Position numbers and translations under genes: made by a program. DNA of 49,822 bases, from NCBI GenBank assembly GCA_964626405.1, contig CAZVFE010000003.1, positions 1-49,822 of the forward strand, in the 5' to 3' direction. This DNA is from CAZVFE01 sp964626405. Lineage in GTDB: Bacteria > Bacteroidota > Bacteroidia > Cytophagales > Spirosomataceae. Numbering within the stretch: position 1 is the stretch's first letter; the number at the start of each line of letters is the position of its first letter. The notes under the pieces were generated by a model that worked only from the letters and a program-made list of their open reading frames with translations, had not been told where the DNA came from and did no database searches. Shown here in pieces: positions 7,985 to 16,415 of this stretch.

Positions 7985-8890
7985 TTATTTCTTCAAAATT
8001 TTGATTAAATTATTTAATTCTTCGTGGGATCTAAAGGAAATTTTAATTTCACCTATGCCCTTTTCATTCATTTTTAACGAGAGAGGCTGAGGGATTATTT
8101 CTTTTAGGTTAGTTAAATATTTTTTTATTTCTCCAGAAGGTTTATTGATAGGATTATTGGTTTTTTTATGGTTTGGATTTTGTTTAGAGGCATTTTCTAA
8201 TTGTCTTACAGACCATGATTCTTTAATTGTAGAATGAAATAATTGCATGAGTTTGTCAGGATTCTCAATTCCAACTAAACATCTAGCATGACCCATAGAA
8301 ATTTGATTATTTCTTATGGCAATTTGAACTTCATCAGGAAGTTTCAGTAATCTTAAATAATTGGTGACTGTAGAACGATTTTTGCCTACTCTTTCAGATA
8401 ATTCTTCTTGCTTTAGATTACATTCCTTCATTAATAATTTATAGGAGAAAGCAATTTCAATAGCATTTAAGTTTTCTCTTTGAATATTTTCAATTAATGC
8501 CATTTCAATCATCTGCTGATCATCAGCAGTACGAATAAAGGCAGGTACATTCTTTAATTTAGCAATTTTAGAGGCTTGAAGACGTCTTTCTCCAGAAATC
8601 AACTGATACTTTCTATTTGAAATTTTCCGAACGGTTATAGGCTGAATAATACCATGAACCTTAATGGATTCAGCTAATTCTTCCAAAGCTGTTTGGTCAA
8701 AGAATTCTCTTGGTTGAAAAGGGTTAGTTTCAATAAAATCTATTGGAACTTCCTCTAATAATTCATTTGCTTGATAAACTTCTCCTGAATTAACACTGGA
8801 ATTAGGATTACGATAAAGTGCGGAATCATCTAGTAGTGCTCCAAGTCCTTTTCCAAGACCAATTCTTTTCTTTTCAGGTTTCTGACTCAT
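7985..8890 (-). CDS. parB: Chromosome-partitioning protein ParB
   Basis: CTP-dependent DNA clamp that loads at parS and spreads. The N-terminal tag GLGKGLGALL is followed by the ParB/Sulfiredoxin domain (IETNPFQPRE, then the CTP-binding SGERRLQAS), a HTH region (LSERVGKNRSTVTNYLRLL) and a C-terminal dimerisation part. At 301 residues it is normal size. No convincing parS site was found in the window. It starts six bases after parA. Confidence 0.96.
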   Translation of the reverse strand: MSQKPEKKRIGLGKGLGALLDDSALYRNPNSSVNSGEVYQANELLEEVPIDFIETNPFQPREFFDQTALEELAESIKVHGIIQPITVRKISNRKYQLISGERRLQASKIAKLKNVPAFIRTADDQQMIEMALIENIQRENLNAIEIAFSYKLLMKECNLKQEELSERVGKNRSTVTNYLRLLKLPDEVQIAIRNNQISMGHARCLVGIENPDKLMQLFHSTIKESWSVRQLENASKQNPNHKKTNNPINKPSGEIKKYLTNLKEIIPQPLSLKMNEKGIGEIKISFRSHEELNNLIKILKK

Positions 8891-8896
8891 TATTAA

Positions 8897-9676
8897 TTAT
8901 TTGGTTGCCAAAATATTGTTTTTTTCCAATATTTCTTTTGCTAGGTTAAAATAAGAAATAGCTCCTTTACTGGAAGCATCGTGCAATAAGGCTGGAATTC
9001 CATAACTTGGAGATTCTGACAATCTTACATTTCTAGGGATGATGGTATTGAAAACTAAGTCTTTAAAATGAATATTCACCTCATTAACCACTTGATTAGA
9101 AAGACGGATTCTTAAATCATACATGGTAAGAAGAATTCCTTCAATATCTAAATCAGCATTTAATCTAGATTGAATAATACGAATGGTATTTAATAATTTA
9201 CCTAGACCCTCTAAAGCATAATATTCGCATTGAACAGGGATTATTACCGAATTTGAAGCCGTAAGACAATTAATGGTAATTAAGCCTAAAGAAGGTGAAC
9301 AATCAATAATGATAAAATCGTACTCATCCTTAATTGGTTCAAGAGCGGATTTAAGTTTATATTCCCTTTCCTTTAGGTTGATCATTTCAATTTCAGCCCC
9401 AACTAAATCAATATGCGAAGGAAGTATGTCTAGAAATTCTATTTCAGTTTCTTGAATTGCATTCGATACTGTAGATATATCCATCATACATTCATAGATG
9501 GAATTTTTAATTTCTTTTGGATCCAAGCCCACCCCTGAGGTTGAATTAGCCTGAGGATCCGCATCAATAATTAAGGTTTTATATTCTAGTGCGGCTAGGC
9601 TGGCAGCAAGATTAATTGCAGTAGTGGTTTTACCCACTCCTCCTTTTTGATTTGCTATGGAAATAATTTTGCTCAT
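8897..9676 (-). CDS. parA: Chromosome-partitioning ATPase ParA/Soj
   Basis: Deviant Walker ATPase that segregates the replication origin with ParB. Residues 1-20 include KGGVGKTTT with the signature lysine (K11), then IIDADPQANSTSG, and IIIDCSPSLG as Walker B. At 259 residues it is a typical chromosomal Soj. It is the first gene of the operon parA-parB-DUF5683-dapB-lepB and is divergent from the POT transporter. Confidence 0.97.
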   Translation of the reverse strand: MSKIISIANQKGGVGKTTTAINLAASLAALEYKTLIIDADPQANSTSGVGLDPKEIKNSIYECMMDISTVSNAIQETEIEFLDILPSHIDLVGAEIEMINLKEREYKLKSALEPIKDEYDFIIIDCSPSLGLITINCLTASNSVIIPVQCEYYALEGLGKLLNTIRIIQSRLNADLDIEGILLTMYDLRIRLSNQVVNEVNIHFKDLVFNTIIPRNVRLSESPSYGIPALLHDASSKGAISYFNLAKEILEKNNILATK

Positions 9677-9712
9677 ATTTGCAAAGAATTTTTATATTTA
9701 CAATACCAATTT

Positions 9713-9720
9713 CAAAAATA
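9713..9720 (-). promoter_or_regulatory. parA operon promoter -7 box
   Basis: The minus strand reads TATTTTTG, an exact TAnnTTTG match 36 bases before the parA ATG. It should drive the five-gene par operon. The -33 element is not obvious. Confidence 0.55.
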
Positions 9721-9729
9721 CAAAAATCC

Positions 9730-9756
9730 TTGGTTAATAAAAGATAGTTTAACCAA
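9730..9756. repeat. Inverted repeat between parA and POT transporter, possible operator
   Basis: Perfect 8-base arms TTGGTTAA (9730-9737) and TTAACCAA (9749-9756) with an 11-base spacer. The arm centres are 19 bases apart, roughly two helical turns. It lies just upstream of the parA promoter box and 25 bases before the transporter ATG. No binding factor can be named. Confidence 0.4.
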
Positions 9757-9781
9757 TTAATTAATCAACTTTTCCAAATCT

Positions 9782-11353
9782 ATGAAAAATCATCCTTCAG
9801 GCTTAAAATTATTATTTTCTACAGAAATGTGGGAACGATTCAATTTTTATGGAATGCGCGCATTATTAACCCTTTTCTTGGTTAATGCTCTTTCCTACAA
9901 GGAATCAGAGGCAGCTATTTTATATGGTGGCTTTTTAGGTTTAAGTTATCTTACGCCAATGTTCGGAGGATATATATCTGATCGTTATTTAGGAAATAGA
10001 ATATCCATTATTTTAGGAGGAATGGTAATGGCAATCGGACAATTACTTTTATTTGGATCGGCCTCCAGTTTTTCTTCTAATTTATCCTTATCAAATACTT
10101 TCCTTTGGTCGGGTTTATTCACCTTAGTAATTGGAAATGGTTTCTTTAAGCCAAATATTTCATCCATGGTTGGCCAATTATATCAAAAAGGAGATAGCAG
10201 AGTAGATTCGGCCTATACCATATTTTATTTAGGGATTAATTTTGGAGCTTTGTTAGGAATGTTAATTTGTCCTTGGTTAGGAGATGTAAAGGATTCTTCA
10301 GGAATTAGGGATTTATCTGCCTTTAAATGGGGATTTTTGGCAGCAGGAATTGCAATGGGAATAGGTACAATCACTTTCTATATATTAAAAAATAGATTAT
10401 TAATTGATCCACAAGGAAAAGGAATAGGGGAAAAACCACAATTCGGTAATATTGAAAATAAGGAAGAATCAGAGAAGGCAGAAATATCTAATGGCTCAAT
10501 GATATTTTCTGGAATTTTAGCCATTGGTTTAGTATTTGTTTTTCATTTTTTGAGTAAAGGTGATAATCCTAATGTAATTAAAGATTGGGTTTATCCGGTT
10601 ATCTATTCTTTTGGAATAAGTTTAGCTACTTTGATTCTATCAGATAAAACTTTAACGAGAATCGAAAGGGACCGTATAATTGTTATGTACGTAATTGCCT
10701 TTTTTGTAATTTTCTTTTGGGCGGCTTTTGAACAAGCTGGTTCTTCTTTAACCTTTATTGCCGATAAACAAACGGATTTAAATGTTTTGGGCATTAATTT
10801 ACCCCCATCAAGTATTCAAAATTTCAATTCATTATTTATAATAATTTTTGCCCTACCCTTTTCATGGTTATGGGGAAAACTTCAAAAGGTAAATTTGGAA
10901 CCAATTTCCACAACCAAGCAAGCAATTGGACTAGCTCTTTTAACAATCGGATATTTTATAATTGCTCTAAGAGTAAAAGATTTGGGAGATGAAAAAATTA
11001 GTATTGTATGGTTTGGGGTAATGTATTTATTTCATACTTTGGGAGAATTATGTTTATCTCCAATTGGATTATCCATTGTATCTAAATTAGCACCTAAACG
11101 TTTTTCGTCTTTATTAATGGGAGTATGGTTTTTAGCAAATGCTGCAGGTTATGCATTAGCAGGTACCTTAGGGGCACTTTTACCTCCTGTGAAAGTCAGT
11201 TCAGGCATGACCTTACCAAATTTTTTAGGTTTTGATATCCATAATCTATATGAATTCTTTATGTTATTTGTAATATTATGTGGAACAGCTGCCATATTAA
11301 TGTTAATATTATCAGAGAAAGTTTTAAAGAAAATGATGCACGGAGTAAAATAA
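9782..11353 (+). CDS. POT/PTR family proton-dependent peptide transporter
   Basis: Inner-membrane di/tripeptide:proton symporter of the major facilitator superfamily. The N-terminus has the POT signature EMWERFNFYGMRALL (E15, E18, R19) used for proton coupling, followed by GGYISDRYLG and FFKPNISSMVGQLY. At 523 residues with about 12-14 hydrophobic segments it fits the DtpT/DtpA group. The gap to the next transporter gene is only six bases, so the two may be co-transcribed. Confidence 0.93.
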   Translation: MKNHPSGLKLLFSTEMWERFNFYGMRALLTLFLVNALSYKESEAAILYGGFLGLSYLTPMFGGYISDRYLGNRISIILGGMVMAIGQLLLFGSASSFSSNLSLSNTFLWSGLFTLVIGNGFFKPNISSMVGQLYQKGDSRVDSAYTIFYLGINFGALLGMLICPWLGDVKDSSGIRDLSAFKWGFLAAGIAMGIGTITFYILKNRLLIDPQGKGIGEKPQFGNIENKEESEKAEISNGSMIFSGILAIGLVFVFHFLSKGDNPNVIKDWVYPVIYSFGISLATLILSDKTLTRIERDRIIVMYVIAFFVIFFWAAFEQAGSSLTFIADKQTDLNVLGINLPPSSIQNFNSLFIIIFALPFSWLWGKLQKVNLEPISTTKQAIGLALLTIGYFIIALRVKDLGDEKISIVWFGVMYLFHTLGELCLSPIGLSIVSKLAPKRFSSLLMGVWFLANAAGYALAGTLGALLPPVKVSSGMTLPNFLGFDIHNLYEFFMLFVILCGTAAILMLILSEKVLKKMMHGVK

Positions 11354-11359
11354 GATATT

Positions 11360-12067
11360 ATGAAACATAGAAACGATATTCATTTACATCATGAAGAGGA
11401 ACATCTTGAAAGTTCTGATTTTATTACTGACATAGTAATAGGAATGTCTGATGGTCTTACGGTTCCATTTGCTCTAGCGGCAGGTCTTTCTGGGGCAGTT
11501 TCATCGAATGAAATAATTACAACTGCAGGTGTGGCAGAAATTGTTGCTGGTTCCATAGCCATGGGACTCGGAGGATTTTTAGCAGGAATGACGGAGGTAG
11601 ATCATTATAAATCTGAATTAAAAAGAGAATATGAGGAGATTGAAACAAAACCAGAAATGGAAAGACAGGAAGTGAGAGATGTATTTAAAGAATACGGTTT
11701 AGAAGGTGAAACTCTTGAAATTGTAGTAAACAAAATTGCAGAGGATAAAGATAGATGGGTAGATTTTATGATGAAATTTGAATTAGGTCTGGACAAACCA
11801 GATAAAAATAGAGCAAGAAATTCTGCACTTACAATTGGGGGTTCTTATATAGTAGGGGGACTCATTCCCTTGTTTCCTTATTTTTTCACAGAACATCCTT
11901 TAGATGCTTTATTATATTCAGTTGAAATCACTTTAGCGGCCTTATTGATATTTGGATATTTCAAAAGTAAAATAACTGGACAAAATCCGATCATTGGTGC
12001 CTTGAAGGTAAGTTCAATTGGGGCGGTGGCAGCGGCTGCGGCTTATTATGTAGCTACTTTATTTTAA
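11360..12067 (+). CDS. VIT1/CCC1 family iron/manganese transporter
   Basis: 235 residues. The first membrane helix carries the VIT signature ITDIVIGMSDGLTVPFALAAG, followed by GSIAMGLGGFLAG with the metal-path methionine and glycines. A charged cytoplasmic helical region (about 75-150, rich in Glu) matches the VIT metal-binding domain, and the C-terminal helices end in KVSSIGAVAAAAAYYVATLF. The family exports or stores Fe2+/Mn2+. It overlaps the end of ggt by four bases (shared TTAA). Confidence 0.9.
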   Translation: MKHRNDIHLHHEEEHLESSDFITDIVIGMSDGLTVPFALAAGLSGAVSSNEIITTAGVAEIVAGSIAMGLGGFLAGMTEVDHYKSELKREYEEIETKPEMERQEVRDVFKEYGLEGETLEIVVNKIAEDKDRWVDFMMKFELGLDKPDKNRARNSALTIGGSYIVGGLIPLFPYFFTEHPLDALLYSVEITLAALLIFGYFKSKITGQNPIIGALKVSSIGAVAAAAAYYVATLF

Positions 12068-13743
12068 TAACCATCAGCTGTATCATCCCCACGATGATCA
12101 GCACCCGTTTCGAGAGATTTATTCTCCAAAACCCGGATTCCTTCAAATAATCCGATTGAATTAGTAGGGATTAATTCATAACCAATTGATTCAAGATAAT
12201 TGATTTTTTGCTTGGTAAACCGGTTTTTTTCATATCTAACATTATCTGGTAGCCATTGATGGTGAAAGCGGGGAAATTCAACTGCCTCTTGCATTTTCAT
12301 ATCAAATTCAATTAGATTTAAAAATACTTGAAAAACCGATGTTATTATAGTTGAACCTCCAGGCGTGCCCAAGGTTGCAAATAATTCACCATCTTTTTCG
12401 ATTATAGTGGGAGTCATGGATGAAAGCATTCTTTTTCCGGGTTGGATTTCATTGGCTTTTGAACCTACTAATCCATATAAATTTGGAACGCCTGGTTTGG
12501 AGGAAAAATCATCCATTTCGTCATTCATTAAAAATCCGCCACCTTTAATAAATACCTTCGAGCCATAAGAATTATTTAAAGTAGTAGTAATAGACACTGC
12601 ATTTCCATCCTGATCAATAATTGTATAATGTGTAGTTTGTGGACTTTCGTAGGGTATGTTTCCTGCCTGAATAGTTTGACTTTTATTGGCTTTTCCAAAA
12701 TGGAAGTCCTTCATTCTAGTTAATATATAATGATCTGAAAGAAGTGAATCTTGTGGAACCTCAAAAAAATCAGGATCACCTAACCATTTGGAACGGTCGG
12801 CAAAAACTCTTCTTTCAGCTTCAATAATTAATTGAATGGTAGAATCAGAATTTGGTCCCCAATTAGTTAAAGGATAAGGTTCCATCATTTTTATAAGTTG
12901 GGCAAGGGCAATTCCTCCAGAGGAAGGAGGAGGCATACCGATGACCTTATAATTTTTATAATGACTAATTATTGGTTCTCTCCAGACGGCATTATAATTT
13001 TTCAAATCATTAAGGGTAATAATACCACCTGATTTCTTCAATGAATTCACTATTAGTTTAGCGGTTTTACCTTCGTAAAAATCCTTTGGACCAAATTTTG
13101 CGATTCTCTTCAAGGTTTTGGAAAGATCTTTTTGATATAGAATATCGCCTTCTTTATAGGGAGTTGATTTGGTAAGATATGAATTGGCTCCATTATAATG
13201 AATAAATAATTCCCTTTGTGAATTTAATCCATTTGCTTCTCTATAGGTTAAAACGATTCCATTTTTTGCCAAATCAATAGCAGGTTCTACTAAAATATTC
13301 CAAGGTAAAGACCCAAATTTTTGATGCATTTCATGCATTCCTTTAACAGTACCGGGAACACCAATAGAAAGCGAACCTAGGAAGGATTTATCTGGAATTA
13401 TATTTCCAGAGGAATCCTGATACATGGTTGAATGGGCTTTTTGAGGTGCTTTTTCCCGATAATCCAAGGTAAATGAATCCCCTTTATTATCTCTATATAC
13501 TAAAAAACCTCCTCCACCTATATTCCCTGCAGAAGGATGAACTACAGCAAGAGCAAAATTTACAGCAATGGCAGCATCAATAGCGTTTCCACCTTTTTGT
13601 AAAATCTCCTTTCCAATTTTTGAAGCAACCGGGTGAGTTGATACTACTGCTGCATTTTGAAAATTTAATTGTGGCTTTAATGTATTTTGTGCATTAATTA
13701 AAAAATGGCTTAATATTAAAAATAGGGTTAATTTTTTGCTCAT
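12064..13743 (-). CDS. ggt: Gamma-glutamyltransferase (glutathione hydrolase)
   Basis: Periplasmic N-terminal nucleophile hydrolase that transfers or hydrolyses the gamma-glutamyl group of glutathione. A signal peptide (about 1-18, ending INAQ) precedes the large subunit (GGNAIDAAIA, GNIGGGGFLVY). The autocleavage site is in PQTTHYTIIDQDGNA with the nucleophile at about T370. The small subunit contains the conserved GSKVFIKGGGFLMNDEMDDF. At 559 residues it is full length. It is divergent from the alpha-oxoamine synthase gene and convergent with the VIT transporter. Confidence 0.95.
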   Translation of the reverse strand: MSKKLTLFLILSHFLINAQNTLKPQLNFQNAAVVSTHPVASKIGKEILQKGGNAIDAAIAVNFALAVVHPSAGNIGGGGFLVYRDNKGDSFTLDYREKAPQKAHSTMYQDSSGNIIPDKSFLGSLSIGVPGTVKGMHEMHQKFGSLPWNILVEPAIDLAKNGIVLTYREANGLNSQRELFIHYNGANSYLTKSTPYKEGDILYQKDLSKTLKRIAKFGPKDFYEGKTAKLIVNSLKKSGGIITLNDLKNYNAVWREPIISHYKNYKVIGMPPPSSGGIALAQLIKMMEPYPLTNWGPNSDSTIQLIIEAERRVFADRSKWLGDPDFFEVPQDSLLSDHYILTRMKDFHFGKANKSQTIQAGNIPYESPQTTHYTIIDQDGNAVSITTTLNNSYGSKVFIKGGGFLMNDEMDDFSSKPGVPNLYGLVGSKANEIQPGKRMLSSMTPTIIEKDGELFATLGTPGGSTIITSVFQVFLNLIEFDMKMQEAVEFPRFHHQWLPDNVRYEKNRFTKQKINYLESIGYELIPTNSIGLFEGIRVLENKSLETGADHRGDDTADGY

Positions 13744-13756
13744 ATGTTAAATTTAT

Positions 13757-13787
13757 TTTAAAAATTAAATATATAGAATTAAATTTG
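13757..13787 (+). promoter_or_regulatory. Promoter of the alpha-oxoamine synthase gene
   Basis: TTTA (13757-13760), 19 bases, then TAAATTTG (13780-13787): exact -7 box, three of four bases matching at -33. It predicts a leader of about 30 bases before the GTG start. Confidence 0.6.
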
Positions 13788-13821
13788 CCAAAATTTTATT
13801 TAAACAAATAAAAAATAAACC

Positions 13822-15060
13822 GTGGATATATTCGAAAAAGTAGTCAACAATATGGGACCAATTGGTTCTCATGCACATTATTCTCATCATTATTTTTCTT
13901 TTCCAAAATTAACTGGAGAACTTGGTCCAAGAATGACTTTTATGGGCAAGGAGATGCTTAATTGGTCATTAAACAACTATTTAGGTTTGGCTAATCATCC
14001 AGAGGTGAGAAAAGCGGATGCAGAGGCTGCTGCAGAATATGGTTTGGCATATCCAATGGGAGCTAGAATGATGTCTGGTAATTCTGATTTACATGAAGAA
14101 CTAGAAGCTAAATTAGCTGCTTTTGTTGGCAAGGAAGATTCTTTCTTGTTGAATTATGGATATCAAGGTGTTATGTCTGTGGTGGAGGCTATGGTAGATC
14201 ATAAAGATATTATCGTTTATGATGCGGAATCTCATGCCTGTTTAATTGACGGCATTCGCTTACACAAGGCTAAAATGGGAAGTTATTATAAATTCAATCA
14301 TAATGATATGGATTCATTAAGAAAGAATTTAGAGCGAGCTACCAAGGCAGTAGAAAAGACAGGCGGAGGAATATTAGTAATTACAGAAGGGGTGTTTGGA
14401 ATGTCTGGAAATGTGGGTAAAATAGATGAGGTTGTTGAGCTGAAAAAAGAATTTAACTTCCGTTTATTGGTAGATGATGCACATGGATTTGGTACTATGG
14501 GAGAAAATGGACAAGGAGTGGGAGAATATTTAAATTGTACAGAAGGAATTGATTTATATTTCTCTACTTTCGCAAAGTCTATGGCAGCTATTGGAGCATT
14601 TATAGCAGCAGACAAGGATATTATAATGTATTTAAAATATAATATGCGCTCTCAAACCTATGCTAAAGCATTGCCAATGCCTTTTGTAGTAGGAGGACTT
14701 AAGAGATTAGAATTAATTAAAAAGCACCCAGAATTAAGAGAAAAACTTTGGGAAAATGTACGTTATTTACAGAAGGGTTTAAAAGAGGCTGGTTTCGATT
14801 TAGGACAAACCAATTCTCCGGTAACTCCTGTATTTTTACATGGAGATTATGATATTGCAGCAGTTACTGCTTTAGTTAGAGATATGAGGGAAAATTTTGG
14901 AATATTTTGTTCAATTGTGGTATATCCTGTAGTACCAAGAGGACAAATTATGTTAAGAATTATTCCAACTGCAAGTCATAGTTTTGAAGACATAGAATAT
15001 ACCGTAAAATCCTTTTCAGAAGTACAAAAAAGACTAAAATCAGGGTATTACAAGCAATAA
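13822..15060 (+). CDS. Alpha-oxoamine synthase family PLP enzyme (serine palmitoyltransferase-like)
   Basis: 412-residue fold-type I PLP enzyme that condenses an amino acid with an acyl-CoA. Seen are NNYLGLANHPEV near the start, the aldimine-stacking histidine in DAESHACLIDG (H138), LLVDDAHGFGTMG (D218/D219, H221), and the PLP lysine in STFAKSMAAIGAF (K252). Candidate roles are serine palmitoyltransferase, 2-amino-3-ketobutyrate ligase, or the cysteate acyltransferase of sulfonolipid synthesis; sequence alone does not decide. I use a GTG start because the family begins MDIFEK-like before NNMGP and the promoter spacing fits. No other lipid gene is adjacent. Confidence 0.85.
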   Translation: MDIFEKVVNNMGPIGSHAHYSHHYFSFPKLTGELGPRMTFMGKEMLNWSLNNYLGLANHPEVRKADAEAAAEYGLAYPMGARMMSGNSDLHEELEAKLAAFVGKEDSFLLNYGYQGVMSVVEAMVDHKDIIVYDAESHACLIDGIRLHKAKMGSYYKFNHNDMDSLRKNLERATKAVEKTGGGILVITEGVFGMSGNVGKIDEVVELKKEFNFRLLVDDAHGFGTMGENGQGVGEYLNCTEGIDLYFSTFAKSMAAIGAFIAADKDIIMYLKYNMRSQTYAKALPMPFVVGGLKRLELIKKHPELREKLWENVRYLQKGLKEAGFDLGQTNSPVTPVFLHGDYDIAAVTALVRDMRENFGIFCSIVVYPVVPRGQIMLRIIPTASHSFEDIEYTVKSFSEVQKRLKSGYYKQ

Positions 15061-15103
15061 ATTAAAAAAAATATAAAAATTTACGTTATTTTTTGAATTT
15101 TAA

Positions 15104-15133
15104 TTTGTCTGATTATAGAATTTTACTAAATTG
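15104..15133 (+). promoter_or_regulatory. Promoter of the histone H1-like gene
   Basis: TTTG (15104-15107), 19 bases, then TAAATTG (15127-15133), a -7 box one base short of TAnnTTTG. It implies a leader of about 60 bases and rules out the in-frame TTG at 15131 as a start. Confidence 0.5.
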
Positions 15134-15199
15134 AACTCAAATACAAAGCATAAAAAGCTTTTAGCTAGAAATTTTTTAAAACTTTTAAATTTATTAATC

Positions 15200-15379
15200 A
15201 TGAGCAGATTTGCACAAGTAAGAGATTTAGTAATGTCAATGGAATCAGATTTCGAAAAATTCTATGAGAAAGGAAATTCAGCAGCAGGAACTCGCGTAAG
15301 AGGTGGTTTACAGCAGTTGAAGTCATTATCTCAAGAAGTGAGAAATGAAGTTCAGTCTATGAAAAATGCTAAGAAATAA
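15200..15379 (+). CDS. Histone H1-like DNA-associated protein
   Basis: 59-residue helical protein beginning MSRFAQVRDLVMSMESDFEK and ending QEVRNEVQSMKNAKK. It matches the short Bacteroidota proteins annotated as histone H1 / Hc1-like, although it lacks the long lysine-rich tail of chlamydial Hc1. It probably binds DNA or nucleoid proteins; direct evidence for that in this phylum is limited. The ATG at 15200 is chosen over an in-frame TTG at 15131, which lies in the promoter. A strong terminator follows. Confidence 0.85.
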   Translation: MSRFAQVRDLVMSMESDFEKFYEKGNSAAGTRVRGGLQQLKSLSQEVRNEVQSMKNAKK

Positions 15380-15400
15380 TTTTCTTAAGCAAAAGAATTA

Positions 15401-15430
15401 AAAAAAGACCTGAAGAAGGTCTTTTTTTTT
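15401..15430. terminator. Bidirectional terminator between H1-like and MaoC genes
   Basis: AAAAAAGACCT (15401-15411), a five-base loop, and AGGTCTTTTTT continuing as a T run to 15430. The A-tract on one side and T-tract on the other let it serve the H1-like gene and, in the opposite direction, the MaoC gene. Confidence 0.85.
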
Positions 15431-15438
15431 GTCTATTA

Positions 15439-15840
15439 TTAAAACAATTCTGGATTCATTACCGTAGCAATACCATCAACCATAATTTTCCCCCTCTCCT
15501 TTTCAAATACTTGAGTAGTAATACGCGCAGTATGTTTTTGACGATCTATTTCTAAAACCTTAAATTTAAATTGGTAAACATTTCCCACATAGACAGGACG
15601 TTTAAAATCTAATTCATGCTTCATATAAATACTTCCCTTTCCTGGAAATTCCATTCCCATGATTTTACTAAAAATACTTAGAACAAATGCCCCATGAACA
15701 ATTGGCTTTTTGAAGGGAGTATTTGCCGCAAATTCCTCATCCCAATGTAGGGGATTTGCATCTCCACTAACTTTAATAAATAGGTTTACATCTTCTTGTG
15801 AAAAAATATGTTCTGACTCATAAAATTCATCCACTTCCAT
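15439..15840 (-). CDS. MaoC family (R)-specific enoyl-CoA hydratase-like protein
   Basis: 133-residue hot-dog-fold protein. The hydratase-2 motif SGDANPLHWDEEFA carries the catalytic Asp (D27) and His (H32), followed by KKPIVHGAFVLSIFSKIMG and the dimer-core VYVGNVYQFKFKVLEI-like strands. The family hydrates trans-2-enoyl-CoA, or related thioesters, in fatty-acid or polyester metabolism; PhaJ is the closest well-studied type. No neighbouring beta-oxidation genes are present, so the substrate is open. Confidence 0.88.
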   Translation of the reverse strand: MEVDEFYESEHIFSQEDVNLFIKVSGDANPLHWDEEFAANTPFKKPIVHGAFVLSIFSKIMGMEFPGKGSIYMKHELDFKRPVYVGNVYQFKFKVLEIDRQKHTARITTQVFEKERGKIMVDGIATVMNPELF

Positions 15841-16254
15841 AATAAAAATTATTTAATATTAAGATAATAAAAACAGTAATTTAAGATAACCATCAATTTA
15901 CAAAAATCAATCCTTTTTTTATTAATTATCCAATTAATTATTCGAAAAAATAAAATTCTATAAAAACAATAAATGAATATTTAATTTAAAGCATTATTTC
16001 AAAAGAAAAATTTATAAAAAATTTAAAATCATTCTAAATAAATTTATAAAATACTGAAAATCAATTAATTGAATATGGGGCATAAGAATTTCCCAAAAAA
16101 TACGAATAAAAAAATACGATTTTTATTCAAAATAAATAATTGAACTATTTCAAGAGAAACAAGAAATAAACTTTACTATTTTATAACAATTTTTAGGTGC
16201 AAATTTTTACTGTTTTTTTTTTGTGAAAAAATGAAAAAAAAATCAATTTTCAAG

Positions 16255-16285
16255 TTTGTGCAAACAATGAATTTTACTATTTTTG
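16255..16285 (+). promoter_or_regulatory. dnaA promoter
   Basis: TTTG (16255-16258), exactly 19 bases, then TATTTTTG (16278-16285): a perfect match to the Bacteroidota consensus. The ATG is 130 bases further on, so the mRNA has a long leader of roughly 125 bases. Confidence 0.75.
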
Positions 16286-16357
16286 CTATCCCACCAAGGA
16301 AAAAAATATATCCCTATTATTTTTCTTGTACCCTAAGCATTATAGAAATTAAATTAT

Positions 16358-16387
16358 CCCAAAATTCAAAAATTTAAAAATTTTGGG
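16358..16387 (+). promoter_or_regulatory. Hairpin in the dnaA leader
   Basis: Perfect 9-base arms CCCAAAATT (16358-16366) and AATTTTGGG (16379-16387) with a 12-base loop, ending 28 bases before the dnaA ATG. No T-tract follows, so it is not a terminator; a role in translation or mRNA stability, or a protein-binding inverted repeat, is possible. Confidence 0.45.
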
Positions 16388-16415
16388 GCTAGGAAATATT
16401 AACTTTAAAAATTAA

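Larger units (their letters stand above)
15841..16415. other. 575-base AT-rich region upstream of dnaA
   Basis: The only non-coding stretch above 300 bases. It contains the dnaA promoter and leader hairpin (listed separately), a 9-base inverted repeat (GAATAAAAA at 16104-16112 and TTTTTATTC at 16120-16128), and a directly repeated AAAAAATACGA (16095-16105 and 16109-16119). Long A and T runs dominate. I found no exact DnaA box (TTATCCACA); the nearest are TTATCCAAT at 15926 and TTATCCCAA at 16354, each with two mismatches. It may be a replication origin or just a long regulatory region. Confidence 0.5.

Noticed and set aside
14298..14615. 105-codon open frame on the opposite strand of the alpha-oxoamine synthase gene
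   Set aside because: No protein-like motifs and complete overlap with a well-supported gene; an antisense shadow.
15131..15199. TTG start adding 23 residues to the H1-like protein
   Set aside because: It overlaps the promoter and the homologous proteins begin at MSRF.
15926..15934. TTATCCAAT as a DnaA box
   Set aside because: Two mismatches to TTATCCACA and no cluster of similar sites nearby.
16354..16362. TTATCCCAA as a DnaA box
   Set aside because: Two mismatches, single occurrence, and it overlaps the dnaA leader hairpin.
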